NCBI GenBank assembly: GCA_030248215.1
Contig: JASANG010002474.1
Location: 1 to 64,000 of the forward strand
Length of the DNA stretch: 64,000 bases
Direction of reading: 5' to 3'
Source of the DNA: Enoplolaimus lenunculus
Taxonomy: Eukaryota > Nematoda > Enoplea > Enoplida > Thoracostomopsidae
The notes under the pieces are model-generated. The model was given only the letters and a program-made list of their open reading frames with translations. It ran no database searches and had not been told where the DNA came from. Below are positions 1 through 17,200 of this stretch, piece after piece. Within the stretch, counting starts at the first letter, position 1. Each line of letters opens with the position of its first letter. The translations under genes and the position numbers were made by a program.

Positions 1-693
1 CTTTTTTACCGTGAGATGATGTTGGAGCATGTAATAGTTTTAGTTGCGAACGTTAAATATTTTGAAGCGGATTTGGTTTTGACAACCATTCCTTATTTGT
101 AATCACACACATCAGGCATAAAATGCACAAGTAAAGCGCCACCTTCAACAGTTAAGCTATATGGGACCCCCAACTAAAATACTGGCTTTGGCAATGTATG
201 TGTTTGTTTTGAATTTTCAAGTAATTTTTTTCTGGAACTTAAATTAGCTTCATCGTGTGTTCCTCAAATTATTAGCGATAAGAGTGGTTTGCTTAGTTTT
301 GTTATCTATATTCAAATTTCACTGTGTTTAAGAATGTCCGCCAGTTGAAGTAATTTATTTTCACAAAGGATAATTTTAGTACAACATTTGTGTAAAACTA
401 ACCAGATGTCTTTTTAACGGGTGTCATCTTTTCATGCGGCGCTGTGTAAAAACCACCGGGGGTCTCTTCTTAAAGGAAGTCATTTTTTTCACACGGCAGT
501 ACTGTGAAAATCGGACCCCCGTAAAAATATGACCGGGGATCATTTTTGGGGGTCATTTTTTCATGCGACACCGGTTCATTAGGAGGTACACTGCGGAAAA
601 TAGCCAGTACATACAGGCAGCTGTTCCGAGCAATATTATTTTCGAATTTAGTTTTTTATATTGTATCCTTACGCTTGTATTCTACTTTTTTAG
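1..693 (+). other. Intron of the phosphatase gene, no exon seen
   Basis: No coding exon is recognisable upstream of 694, so this is read as intron. Positions 405-575 carry imperfect repeats of a unit containing GGGGGTCATTTTTTCATGCG, with partly palindromic GGGGTC/GACCCC blocks. This is probably a small decayed mobile element. Confidence 0.5.
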
Positions 694-5583
<4,890 letters not shown>

Positions 5584-6010
5584 GGGGATAGGATGCAAAT
5601 CATTGAGGGCTACACGGATTTCTGTAAGCGGAAGTATTGGTAAAATGGAAGTAAGTTAAAAGATTTTTGATGCTTGTTGAAATCGGACTGGGTGGGTACA
5701 AATAGTTGAAATGGTTTACGAGGGCGCGAAGATTGTAGGATTGCTCGCTTAATGTTTTAATAATATGGATGAGCGGTATTGTTAATATTATTAGTTAGTT
5801 AGAACCTATTTTGGTCAGTTGGTGATAGGTCTTGTAACTTTCGAATCAGTGAATTGAAGTTTTTTAACTTTGGTGTTGCTAACAGATTAAGCAGTGGTGA
5901 GCGTTACTGTTGGAAGTCATGGTTGATTGTAGTTTGAAGTTCTGGCACTGACAACGTTTGTATATAATTTTTGTTTATACATGGATTTATAGGGTACAAA
6001 CGGTTACGGG

Positions 6011-6786
6011 CAGGGATGCGGGTCTCGATCTTCGCAAGTCTCAGGATTTGGCTGGTCTCGGCCTCGGGATATGGCTGGTCTCGGTCTCGCTTTTTGTTAG
6101 TCTCGGTGGTTTGCAAACCGAGACCAAAGAGGTGAAAAAACGATAAGCAATCGCAAAAAATTTTCTTGGATCGAGGCTTTGGCCCGGAAGTACTTGCGTA
6201 TTTCGCCTACCAACAAGACAGCGAACGATCGTAGAGACCCGCTACCGGGTTATACAGCGATTTGAGAAACAAAGTGAACCCTCCATTTACTCAAAATTCT
6301 ATTTTTAGAAAGGAAACACAAAGCACTTTGATTTCATTGTGACAAAACACAAATAGTTGCATTTTCGCGTTTAACACATTTATGGAAGACATCGTGTAAA
6401 AAAATATGGGTGATCCGCATTTATAACGTCTACGCTATGTTAAAAAATTCTTCAGTCAATTCGGTTTGCCCGGGATCAAAAACAACACTATAGCTTTGGG
6501 TCTGTAGTGAGGGTGTTTTGAGACAATGGGATTTGTCCCGAGCCTTTTCGAAGGATATGGGGACAGTAACCAAGTGAAAAATAAAGTAAAAAATAATGTT
6601 TGGCGGCGATTTGTTACTTTAATTATATGAAACGGCATTTCAGAGCAGATAAAAGTATTCAAAACTTTTTGTTAAAAAATTTTAATTTTGTTTTCGGTAA
6701 CGGTTAAAAATTGACCGAGACCGAGACCAAAAGTTTCGGTAGGTTGGATCTCGGTCTCGCTTTTTTGACCAAGACCGCCCTTCCTT
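6011..6786. mobile_element. hAT-like non-autonomous element (GGTCTCGGTCTC family)
   Basis: Begins CAGGGATGCGGGTCTCG and ends with arrays of GACCGAGACCGAGACC and GGTCTCGGTCTCG running into CCTTCCTTG. CAGGG-type termini with short GC-rich inverted motifs are typical of hAT elements. Related fragments lie at 24545-24660 and 41575-41630. No transposase is encoded. Confidence 0.5.
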
Positions 6787-8013
6787 GGTTGCGGACTCTT
6801 GAAATGATCAGATTTATAGGTTGTAGCTTGTGGGCTAATTTTTGTGAATTTTTGGTTTCCGGTTGCACCCTGTTGCTTGAGACATTGTGCTGAGTTAGCA
6901 TATAGTGCAATGTTAATGATATTATATGTTTGCATTGAAATGAATTTGCAAAATTCAAGATGTCAGCAAGTTTAGCTTTGGAAAAAAATTAGCAGTTTTG
7001 AATGGATTTGGTTTAAAAAAGCCAAATCTAGCGAGATTCGGCTGCTTTTATTCTATATGTACGCTGTTGAAATTGAGTTTGCACGCACTACTGTTTGGTG
7101 CTAAGAAAATATCTATTTATGTGTTTGTAACTATATTAAGGTTAAGTTATTTAGTATCTGAATTGGTTATGTGGGACAATGATGCCAGTCTTTGAAATTT
7201 GTAATTGCCACAATCTTGTACTTTATGTTCTGACCACTTGGAGACTTGGGGGCTTAAGCTTAATAGGTTTAGGCTTGGGCTTAAGCGGTAGGCAGGAACC
7301 CATGGTTCGTTTTGCTTCGAATAGTAGAGTATGAAACTTCAGGTAAAACTGACAACAAAACTGCGCAAATTTGGCTTGAATTAAAAAAGAAAACTGGTTA
7401 TAAATTGATACTAAAACTTTATCATATGCTGTAAGTGGAAGCCTGACGCCGATTTAACGCTAGAAATTGTGGCAAACAGTCGGCAGCTCTGTATTTACTA
7501 GGAATTATGGGTACGAATGTGTATTTGCTTTTTCAGTATATATACATATGTTTTACTGGTATATTGTCTGACGGCATACTTTTATATCTGTGATAATAAA
7601 TAATGTGTTTTTGAATTGAGCGATTTATTTATTGTTGGTTATTTAATCTTTCGCTGAGCGGAATCTTTGAAAAGTTGATGATTTCAGTGAAGAGAACCCA
7701 CATCCCAACTTAGCGATTAGTATTTTCTTGATGTTACGCTAGCAGCCCCAATTCAGTGACGCGGCCGGTTGCATGTTTACTGGCCTACCAGCAGTACCAA
7801 ATGCAACATCGAAAACGGCACAATTACGACAATATAATTGTCCTAATTGCAGTAGCTTGATCTGAAATTCACTGTGAAAGCAACCTGTAAAAACAAACAC
7901 GCCTTAGTTTCCTTCACATTGAGCCACCGTGGCACTCGTATTTCCGAGAATAATTCCAAAATCGAAGTCCAAAACTATTCAACTCTCAATAGCTGTTTTG
8001 GCCCATGTTACTA
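6787..8013. other. Intergenic, nothing recognised
   Basis: AT-rich sequence with one weak telomere-like patch near 7255-7290 (GGTTTAGGCTTGGGCTTAAG). No exon, RNA gene or clear repeat end was seen. Confidence 0.4.
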
Positions 8014-8283
8014 TAAAGGCCGTCCCAATTTCCCGGGACACGAATATACCCGGAGTGCACACTTATGCGCTCCTGTTTACATATGCACAGGCAGATATAT
8101 TTACGTAGGATATATATCTGTCCTAACTATCCCATCTGCCCGAACTGTCTCATCTGTCTGAAGTGTCCCAACTGTCCCGTTTGTCCCATATCTCCCAAGT
8201 GTTCCATCTGTCCCGCTGTCCCAATTATATTTTTGAATGTACTCCTGGTACATTGCTGTCTTGGAAAAATGGGACGGCCTTTA
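8014..8283. mobile_element. MITE with TAAAGGCCGTCCCA inverted ends and internal minisatellite
   Basis: About 270 bp flanked by inverted copies of TAAAGGCCGTCCCAWTTTCC. Positions about 8118-8224 hold about 12 copies of a 9-bp unit near CTGTCCCAT/A. A target duplication is not clear. Confidence 0.75.
8118..8224. repeat. 9-bp minisatellite, CTGTCCCAW unit
   Basis: About 12 successive nonamers, for example CTATCCCAT, CTGCCCGAA, CTGTCTCAT, GTGTCCCAA and CTGTCCCGT, drift around CTGTCCCAW in constant register. Confidence 0.85.
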
Positions 8284-9726
8284 AATTAACATTGGCCGTT
8301 GTTTTAACTCAACTTAAACTACGAAAAATTTGTTTCTGGAAACTCGCCGCAATTTTAAGAAAACCAGCTACTGAACTGATTCGTATCCTGGCTGCCCCTT
8401 CTATGTGTCTCGATTTAATTTGCATGTTTGAACCGAATATGTATTCCGCCAGCCCGCTCAAGCCAGGCTGAGACACCAAGAAACAACAACACGATATGCT
8501 ACCACCCAGCCACTCCAAAACGACAACAACAATACACAATGACTATAAGACTAGATAAGTCATTTCGCAGTTACAGCCATACATTTGGCAACACTATTCA
8601 AGCATGGCCACGCAGAGCCCAAATGGAATTTACATTTCGGCACAGCCGCCATAACTTAGATTTCATACGTTTTACGACTTTTAGCAATAAGTTCTAAGAG
8701 AGACTATGTGGAGCCAGAGCCTCCGTTAAGGTGGGCATTCAGGGTTGGAATTTAGCATGTGTTTTAATAGTTTTTACATTGAAATATGATTAAGAGTGGC
8801 ACAGCCACTTACAGAGACAAAACATATATATTGCACTTGGTTTTCAAATTATTGTTAAAACTAGCAATTTGAACGTCTGTGAACGGCCCTTTTTCCGTTT
8901 GGTTTCGCCTACAATTCTCGTGAATTTTGCCAGCTTTCGGCTTCAGAATACAGGTTGTAGTTGCCTCCAGAAACTCACAGAATGCACAAGACAATGAAAT
9001 TTAATAATTTATGTCATATATCACATTTATATGTTTAGATTAAGGTCCCACATAACGAACGTGCGGTATATATAAAGGCTAAGCGTGAATCTAAGCCTAA
9101 TCGAAGGTACAAAACCCTGCGATTTATTTCCGACCAGTTCTATGGATGGGACGGACAGGTACAACTGTGTCTATACAGTATATATTAATATGGAAGTAAA
9201 AAACATAAAAAAACGTTCTTTTCAGAAACTTTCAACATTCTCTGTTTCATCACAAATTGAAATTTCAAGCTGAGGATTTATATTTGGACACTGGGATGGG
9301 AAACGTTTGCCGTTAGCACTTGACTACAAAATCTTAACGCTCGAGCTCTAGGGTGGTTTCGAGTCTTTTGGTGGTTTATAGTGACATGAGAATGACTTAA
9401 CCATTTCTGCTACTTGACGCAGTCATTTTTGTGATTGTGGTACGCATTGACGTGTTCTCGCTATAGAAATGTTGCAAAATTCCGTTATTGTTGTATGCTC
9501 AAAATTGGTTATAACTCACGTATATAAGTATGTTGCAATTTTTCATTACAAATATGCTACAATTGATCGATATTAAACAAATATTCCGATTTTCACCCAA
9601 AATCGTAAAAATTTCGGTGCATCCGCCATTTTGTAAATTTTAGAAAGCCCTGTGAACATTTGCATGCGTCAATTGTGTTGACAGAAATATTAAACATCTT
9701 TGAATCTTTTATACCTTCTCTCAATT
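8284..9726. other. Intergenic, nothing recognised
   Basis: Contains the 3' flank of the GOLD gene at its right edge. Open frames around 8310-8540 exist on both strands, but none has convincing splice sites or recognisable motifs. Confidence 0.35.
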
Positions 9727-12700
9727 CTATCTACTATAATACACTCGATAATACAGCGTTTTTGATCTCCAAAGCGAATAAGAATTATCAAATTTCAACA
9801 AATATACGCCCTGACCAGGATAATTATGACATCCTGCGTAGACTTCTTCGTGACAGTCGCGTCGATAGATAGGGATCACTTCATCAACAGGAGGTCGATC
9901 AGCGCCACCGCCTCTGGCACCACCTTGTTCGAGATCGTTCGGTTCGGATCCATTTTGTCCAGCGGCAGCAGCTACGTCTACATTTGCTTCGTCTACTGAA
10001 ACGCAACGACAATACCGGTATCTGAACATTCACGTTATAGCACCAAAATTTCATCTCAGGAGGGGATGAAAGATAAGCGACCGTGAGCACTATTTTGAAT
10101 ATCTAATATTCATATTCTAAACCGTCTTTAGAAAGATATACATTTTCTAATCTTCGTATCAGTCGAGCTGTATATACTCCTGCTCTGCACTACTGTAAAA
10201 AATTGTGTTCACCTGCAAAGGATCCTATACGTCGTTTGGAAAACGGTTCAAATAAGAAAGCCTAGATTGTGCATGTGCTCAAAACCAGTACTAACTATTA
10301 CCCACATGAATACTTTATATTTCATCTCAAATTCAACTTCAAATTTAAAATTCGGACGAATCTTAAGATTCACATTTGAAAACGTTTACTTACCTTCACC
10401 CTTCAAAATATAACAGTTTGGTCTTCCATAGCAAAGATAGTTTCATGCCTAACAGAGTCTTCTGCTCATTTTTATCGTTCAATGACCAAAGTTTATGAAA
10501 TTTTCTCATCTACCGCCTACTACTTCTGTCCAGTGACAGATTCAGTACATTTCTGACGGGCATATACAATTGATACAACGGTACAGTAGTATAAGCATAT
10601 TCCTAAGCCTAAGCCTAAGCTAAGCCTAAGCCTAAGCAAAAAAATAATAGTGTAAAGCTTATTAAACTGACTCTATTATATCCCCTCCGGAAAACGATCC
10701 GGCCCTGTTCTATACACGGGCCAACACATCGAAGGTGTCGTTAAGAATTCTACAGGACCAGAACGCGGTACCCCTAAGTTCTGCGACACGTTTGAAAAAT
10801 ACAAGAACAGATTGCGCAGTAACGCAGGAAGGTGTGTCAAAATCCGAAAAAATACATAAGGAACTAACCAAGTTTTTGCAAACACTTGAAGAATTTTAAA
10901 AACGACGTTGCAAGCAAAGCGAGCGAGAAGCTCGAGTCAAATTTTAGCAATACATTAATATTTTAAGCAGTCCTATGAACAAAATCAAAAAATATTAAAT
11001 TATTAAACAATAGATTATAATAGAAATACTGCACCCAAGGTGCCGCTACGTTTGTATAATTTTCAGGGCAAACATTTTGCTTAAACGTTGAAAATCATTA
11101 AAAATCTTGGGGTACGCTAGAATGTTCTTAAACACGACCGTTGGTCCATGACAACAAACGTTTTTTGGCGACTCCCAGCTTACGATCATCGTCTTCATCT
11201 TCCTCGTCTGACGATTCCGATATATGAACTGTGACGCGATTCGTTGTCACTGGAGACCATTCGAACAAAATCCCGAATCCGATATCGTATGAGTCCGTTG
11301 CGAATTCCCAATACACCGATTTTCCTTCTTCGTGCGTCGGAACACGGACCTAAACGTAGTTAAATGCTTCAATTTGAGCATAAGAAAACGCCCCATGTTA
11401 ATTGTAGGGCTCGTATTCTCAAATGTGCGTAGCGCCGATCACCAGCTAGTGATAGGGCTTGTAACTTTTGAACCAGTGATTGCAGAGGCTCAAGTTTCGC
11501 ATATCTTTTGGCATTCGATTTGCTGTTCTCCAGGAGTGATTTTGAGTGCAACAACTGCAACAGTGATTTGAAAACTTATTACTAGCTGATATTTGCTATA
11601 CACTGTATACACGTTTGAAATATATGTCTAGAGGCCAGTTCACTGAAGGACATTGAGACTGGAAGACTTAGGGACTGAGAGGCTATCGTTTAGGCTTAGG
11701 CTTAGATTTAGTCGTATTGCAAACGCCCGAATAAAGCCAGATATAGTACCTAGAAAACTAAAGACATACTGGATTCCCCACTATATAGTATCCGAAATGA
11801 TTGCTGTAATTAGTATATACTATGGGAATATATGTTAGCAAATTTTAGGCCTCAGTCAGTATTGGTATAAAAGCTACATAAAATTCAGAGCCACGAAGGT
11901 GTGTAATTCATGCTGCTTGCGTTTTCATGTCTTAGCGCATTATGTTACACCATTTATTTGTTTTCGAACTAGTGGCTTATGTATAGATTAGGGGCGGTTA
12001 GAGTAAGCTTAAGCTTTAAACTAATTCTTTGCTTAGGTTAAACCTTAGGCTTAGGCTTAGACCCAGGTGTAAGCTCATGCTTACGCTTAGGCTTAATCTT
12101 AGTCTTAGGCTTAGGCTTTGGAATATTCTGATACCACTATTACGACCCTGTTCTATACATTGTTCGAACCAGTAAACAGATTTTCCATCTCTAAAACCAA
12201 CATAAGTTACTGAAATCTAAATGCGTTTTTAACGCGGAATCTCATTTTCAGAGTGGACGCCTACTGCCCCCACTACGTATTGTAGTGACCGGAAAAAGAG
12301 GGGGTAATAACAGGAGGGTCCCAATTTTGTGTCCCAATAAATAGGATTCCGTATCCCTTATAAGAGTCCGTAAAGCGGATAGATTTCCGAAGCCTTAATT
12401 AGAGTCCATAAATGTCAATTATCCATAATTGTAGTACATAAATGACTCCACGACCAATTAAAATAGAGTTCGAAACTTTAAAGCATAACTTAGTTTTGAA
12501 AGTGCATTCCTAAGTATGACCTTGCATTATAGTTCCAGTTTTTGATGCAAGACAAACGTTTAGTTCAACGAATAATTGCAGCACCGGATATATACCAGTA
12601 ACGAAGGGTGGCGGAGTGTGAATTAGCAATAAATAACAGTCCGAAACCGAATAACAAGGGGTCCCCCCCGGAGATGCCAAATAACTATTAGCCCCCATCT

Positions 12701-14239
12701 CATTCGAGTCACTACAGAAGCTGATTGCGAGGGCAAGCATAATAGAGCGAGTATATAAAACTATAGAACGTGGCTCATAGTTTTGAAGTGAATGTTTCAA
12801 ATATTTAATTCTTAAATATCAGCAGGCATTGTTCAAACCTTTTGGATTAATTTTGGGCGCAGCCAGTAGTTTAGAATTGAGTGTAAACGCTTTACAAAAA
12901 TTTCGAAGGGGGGAGGAATTTTTCTGTTAAAAGCTGAAGAAATATCTAAAATCAATTTACACAAATCACAAAGTAAGGTAACCAACTACCCCCTGGCTCG
13001 GGCTTTGACATTAAGCTCTAGTCTTACACCTAGCATTGGGTAATTAATTTAAAGATATAGTAGACACTTACCGTTGCAGTTTCACCGTTACCAATTTTAA
13101 TAACGCCTTCTGTACCTTCGCGTTTAATGACATCTTTGAAATCTTTCACGTCTTTTCGAGTCCACATTGCCGCTGGTTGAATTGCAGGGTTTTCTAAAGT
13201 TAAATCTTTGCTTGCATGAATATTTTCTATTTTATCTACGATCTAACATTAAGCTTAGATTCGATTTGCGAACACTCCCATAAAATAGTTCTATCATTTT
13301 GACTCCTCGATTATTAAGGCTTGACGCTCAAGTTCAAGCGGGTTCTTGCATCTTGTTGAGATTTTATGCTGCGCATTGTGTATAAATACCACTACACAGC
13401 ACGCGCTAAGTTTCTCATAGTGAACTCTATGTAAGAACGGGTTAAATTCCAAAAAGTATCCTTTCACATCGGAAAATCTTGGATCCGTAATCGATCTTAC
13501 CCGGTATCGATGGATCATCCAAATTGTCGACTTGTTCTTCATCTTCATCGTACTCTTCCTCCCCCTCAGAATGTGTGTATTCGTGCTGTAATTGTTGTTG
13601 TTGCTGCTGCATTTGTTGTTGCTCACTAAAATGTTGCAACATATGTTGCGGCTCAAGCTGTGTTGCCATGGTGTTCTCGCCTGCAACTTCATTCAACACG
13701 TCTGCGTTGTAGCGTTGCAAATTTTGATGATATTTGAGCGACGCTGGGTCGTCTCCATAGTGGTGTAGTGAGTCGTGTGCATGCGAAGCGTCGTCTCCAT
13801 AACATTGTGGGAGGTCGTGTCCGTATTGTTTTGAGGAGTCGTCTGCATAACGCTGTGATTGCTCCTGGGGGTCACATCCATTGTGATAGTCTTGCAGATG
13901 AGGGCCGGCGTTGTACAACAAGGAACGATCTCTGTCTACTAGCCGCGAGGGGTCGTCTTCATATTGTCGTTGAAGTGGATGATGCTGTTCAGTGGGGGAC
14001 GACGTGTGAAGCGACTGGTTATCGCTGAGACTGTGGTGATTTGATGGCGGGTGGGGCTGTTGTAACGAAGACATCTGCTCAGGAAAAGGGGACACGTGAA
14101 TGCCGCCGTTGCTGTCAGGAATGAAATCGAGATCTGAAGGCAACGGTGTCGTTTCGTCAATTTGGCCGTCGGTCAAATGTTGTGATGACGGAAGAGGGAC
14201 TAGCGGTTCAGTTACTGGTGGGCTTGAGAAATCTGTCAT
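9727..14239 (-). CDS. GOLD-domain protein of ACBD3/TMED8 type
   Basis: Four exons on the minus strand (14239-13501, 13193-13072, 11349-11184, 9995-9727) join in frame to 431 residues. Residues about 1-246 are Q/H/D/S-rich low complexity with a Q tract and degenerate repeats of the form YxDD, then an acidic run. From about residue 255 the GOLD domain runs to the C-terminus: [77 protein letters not shown], and [20 protein letters not shown] near the end. These match the GOLD domain of GCP60/ACBD3 and TMED8 closely. ACBD3 is a Golgi adaptor that recruits PI4KB through this domain. No acyl-CoA-binding domain is encoded, so a TMED8-like architecture fits better. The ATG at 14239 is the first in frame after an upstream stop near 14360. 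An additional upstream exon cannot be excluded. Confidence 0.93.
10560..10665 (-). repeat. Telomere-like repeat element, GCCTAA array
   Basis: AGTAGTATAAGCATATTCC, then about five tandem GCCTAA units, then AGCAAAAAAATAATAG. This is the minus orientation of the dispersed (TTAGGC)n family. It lies in an intron of the GOLD gene. Confidence 0.75.
11405..11570. repeat. Dispersed repeat with TTGTAACTTTTGAACCAGTGA
   Basis: Shares CGCCGATCACCAGCTAGTGA and the TTCGAACCAG block with copies around 5805-5855, 46280-46475, 56195-56395 and 57345-57420. Some copies are in inverted order, which suggests an inverted-repeat MITE. Confidence 0.5.
11989..12174 (+). repeat. Telomere-like repeat element
   Basis: Clear full-length member: GGGGCGG...GAGTAAGCTTAAGC, then TTTGCTTAGG, several TTAGGC units, and the conserved end TACGACCCTGTTCTATACAT. 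It lies in an intron of the GOLD gene. Confidence 0.75.
12281..12716 (+). mobile_element. MITE, TGTAGTGACCCGAATAAGAG family
   Basis: Degenerate copy of the family best seen at 54208-54697. Ends are TGTAGTGACCGGAAAAAGAG and CATTCGAGTCACTACAG. The interior shares TAGAGTCCATAAATGTCAAT and ATTGTAGTACATAAATGACT. It lies in an intron of the GOLD gene. Confidence 0.75.
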
Positions 14240-15227
14240 TGCTGTGGCGCTTGTCTTATCTTGGTCGAGCTGATAACTGGTGAAATGTGACAGAAACGTG
14301 TTCGTCTGTAAGCCTAAAGCTTGAGCCGTTAATACATAAGCGTTATTTCGCGTTTATCCTATTCGTAACACAAATTCTGAAAACTTTTTTATCAATGTGT
14401 CGAGTCAAATTTGAATAACATTGACTAAATTAATACATCCCTGTAGGTTGAATTAAAATCAGATCTATATGTGTGCTTGTGTATGTATCGATATATATCG
14501 CCATCAACTCCCCTGACGAGTTTCTGTGATAGTATCCTTAGAAAAGTTTCGCATTTTTATATTGCAACCCAGAGTTAAATTACAACATGTATACAATCAA
14601 AATCGCGGCATAGATCTACAAGCTTTAACCATAATCTATAGACCAAAGCAGAACATGCGTTTAGCTTTCGAGCAGCAATAGCCGTGTGGTGCAGAGTCTG
14701 TAGACTTTTAGAAAAAATATAGGAATACGGTTGCGTACGGCACGTTTCGTAGCATATACGCACTGGTTATATATATTGGCTGTACATATTGTGCTTTGGG
14801 TACGAAACCTAAACAGCCGTAGGGCATGAGTGAATGTATTACAGCTTGAAACCAGAACGCCAACAGGAGGGAGATGGATGGAAAAATTAGGTGCAGACTG
14901 GGACTTAAATAAAGGATATAAACAGAGGAATGGGCCGATTGGGATTATTGAAGAGATGAACGAAATAGGATACAGAATTTGACCAAAATGTCTTAGTGAA
15001 GCAAGAAAAATAGACATGTTGTGGGTATAAGACGGCGTAGAGCGTATGAAAACAGTCTAAATTTATTAAAACAATGCCAAAAAATAATAATTCGAACAGA
15101 AATTTTAGAATTAAGCTACCGGATTTTAAACGTCAAATTAATTTAGTCGTTCATCGCTGCCATCGTTTTGGAAAATGTTTGAAGCGACAAAGTTCCCGAA
15201 GCAAAATCAAAAGCTACGTCAGTAGTT
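14240..15227. other. Intergenic, upstream of the GOLD gene
   Basis: Expected to hold the promoter of the minus-strand gene. No TATA box or CpG cluster could be singled out. No other gene seen. Confidence 0.3.
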
Positions 15228-15310
15228 GTTTCGCTTAGATATAGGCTTAATTGTAGGTTTACGCTGAAGCTTAGGCTTAGCCTTAGGATATGATTGTACT
15301 AATATTACGC
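15228..15310 (+). repeat. Telomere-like repeat element, partial
   Basis: TTTACGCTGAAGCTTAGGCTTAGCCTTAGGATATG followed by an ATATTACG end; the left end is lost. Confidence 0.6.
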
Positions 15311-16179
15311 CAGTGAAAGCAACATTGGTCAGAACTAACAAACTACAAGAAATTGCGAGAAAATATGCACAACTGAATATGATTTTCAACAGTTGAAATT
15401 TGAAGAACTACTGAAAAATTGATTACTTTATTAAAAACCTCGTTTTCACCTGCCTCTGAGTTAAAATTTGTTTCAAAACATTTAATCAAATTGAGCGTTT
15501 TGAAATACATCAAAAGAGACAGTGAACGAAAGACAAATTTTAAAATTGCAACCTTGCGTTTAAACTCGGCTTCGACAACAGAAAACTGATAGGCGATTTT
15601 TAATGCCACTAACCCCAGATCAAAAAGCCTAAACGAAAAAAGGGAGCAAGCTTGCGACTAAACCTAGGTGTCATTTTTTCTCGAATCACTGGTTAAAATT
15701 TGAGCAAAACGTTTCTCTTGGGCGCATTCAAAATTTTTAAATGCTACACTCGGCTTATTTTAATTAAAATTATACATTTGTAAAGCAGTGATCTGTTCGT
15801 GCAATTTAAACGAATAGATATATATTTTTTTATTCGGTTCTAAGCAGTTTAATTTCAAACCAGAAATTTCTGTATAAGAAATTAAGAAAATAGGGACCTG
15901 ATTTTCCTGAGTGCCTACGGCTCCGCCAACATAAACAGAAAACATTACATGACCGAAAACTGTTTAAAACCAAACCGGGAAGATTTTTAAAATATAAATT
16001 TCAAACAATTTACAGATCCGTGGCTAGTAATAACCCATTTTCGCAAAATATTTAGTTTCAAACAAAAAAATTTCAAAAATGTTTATATTTCGTAAAGCCG
16101 AAATCTGACGGATTTAACTTATTTTTCAATATCTATATTAGATATCTGGAAATGTAACTAGTCCTACAAAATTTGCCCC

Positions 16180-16370
16180 ATGTAAAGATCAGGGGTGATT
16201 GAGGGGCGGTACGTTTTTCTGCGGGACAAAATAGAGTAAAGCTTAAGCCTTACACTAATTTTTTGCTTAGACTTAGGTATAACCTTATTCTTACGCTTAG
16301 GCTTAGGCTAAGGCTTCGAAATATGCTTATACTACTGTTACGGCCCTATTCTATATATTGGCCCAAAATT
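16180..16370 (+). repeat. Telomere-like repeat element
   Basis: Near-complete member with the conserved left part ATGTAAAGATCAGGGG, then CGTTTTTCTGCGGGAC, TTTTTTGCTTAG, TTAGGC units, and the right end GTTACGGCCCTATTCTATA. Confidence 0.8.
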
Positions 16371-16848
16371 TTCGTTACTCTTTAAAAGCCGGCGCTTATA
16401 ATATGGTTGGCTCTTCAGCTAAAAGGTTATGTAATCAACTTGTGTGTGAGTGTATAAAACGGCAAAAACTATTTATAGACGCCCAAAATCCTCGGTCATA
16501 AAAGGACATTTAGATGTGACATTGTAGACAAAATAAACCATACCCTACACACATAAAAACAACTCTAAAATGTAACATAATTCTACGAGATGGTTTCTTA
16601 AAAGCTAAGGCAACAGTAGCTACAATCTTTAGAGTCCAGAACATAAAGCTAAGATTTCAAGTTATTCCTTTGTATAAATCGAAATCTATCAGCAAACTCC
16701 GCTGGGATCACTGAAATGTTTTTGTGTAGGCAAAATGACATCACCAAGTGGTCACAAGACACTTTAAAGTTTATATAAACTTAGGCTTAAGCTAAATGTA
16801 CAAACGTTCCCTCGGACATATTGGATCATTTAGTTGTTTTGAAGCAAA

Positions 16849-17025
16849 ATGAACTCTGCAATCGTTTTCATCGCATTTTTTCTTATTCGGTCAATAGGCG
16901 GAAGAACGAGTTTTGAGCTCATTCGTTTTAAAGTTCAAACTTGTTGCAGATGCCGATTTAGGCCATCAAATCGCGCGCATATGTCTCGGACTGGGTTACT
17001 GTGGAATAAATCAGAATTTCTTTAA
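16849..17025 (+). CDS. Possible small secreted peptide ORF
   Basis: A 58-residue ORF opens with the signal-peptide-like MNSAIVFIAFFLIRSIGG and then has a Cys/Arg-rich QTCCRCRFRP segment. A TATAAA-like stretch (TTTATATAAAC) lies about 75 bp upstream. No homologue is recognised. It directly abuts the duplicated GOLD exon, and chance is a real alternative for an ORF this short. Confidence 0.15.
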   Translation: MNSAIVFIAFFLIRSIGGRTSFELIRFKVQTCCRCRFRPSNRAHMSRTGLLWNKSEFL

Positions 17026-17200
17026 CAGGCAGAGGAATCGCATAGCTTAACTTTAGATCGTAGATGACATAGAAAATATTCATGCAAGAAAAGATTACAT
17101 TTTAGAACATTCAACAATTCAACCGGCGTCAATGGTGACTCGAAAACATGTGAAAGATTTCATAGACGTTATACACCGTGAAGTTACAGCGAGCGTACAA
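17025..17200 (+). pseudogene. Inverted partial copy of GOLD-gene intron 1/exon 2
   Basis: About 85 bp from 17112 align with exon 2 of the minus-strand GOLD gene at roughly 80% identity by eye (TRKHVKDFIDVIHRE here, [15 protein letters not shown] there). The homology runs upstream through the splice acceptor into intron sequence: GAAAATATTCATGCAAG is shared by 17070-17086 and, on the opposite strand, by about 13208-13224. Intron retention means a DNA-level duplication, not a retrocopy. The copy is opposite in orientation and about 3.9 kb away. Its Trp codon in the MWTR motif is altered and the reading frame runs into a stop soon after the conserved block, so it is judged non-functional. Confidence 0.8.

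Noticed and set aside
10667-10855. Plus-strand frame with [24 protein letters not shown] sequence
   Set aside because: Composition is protein-like, but it starts in the end of a telomere-like repeat (GGCCCTGTTCTATACA), has no acceptor, and lies in an intron of an opposite-strand gene.
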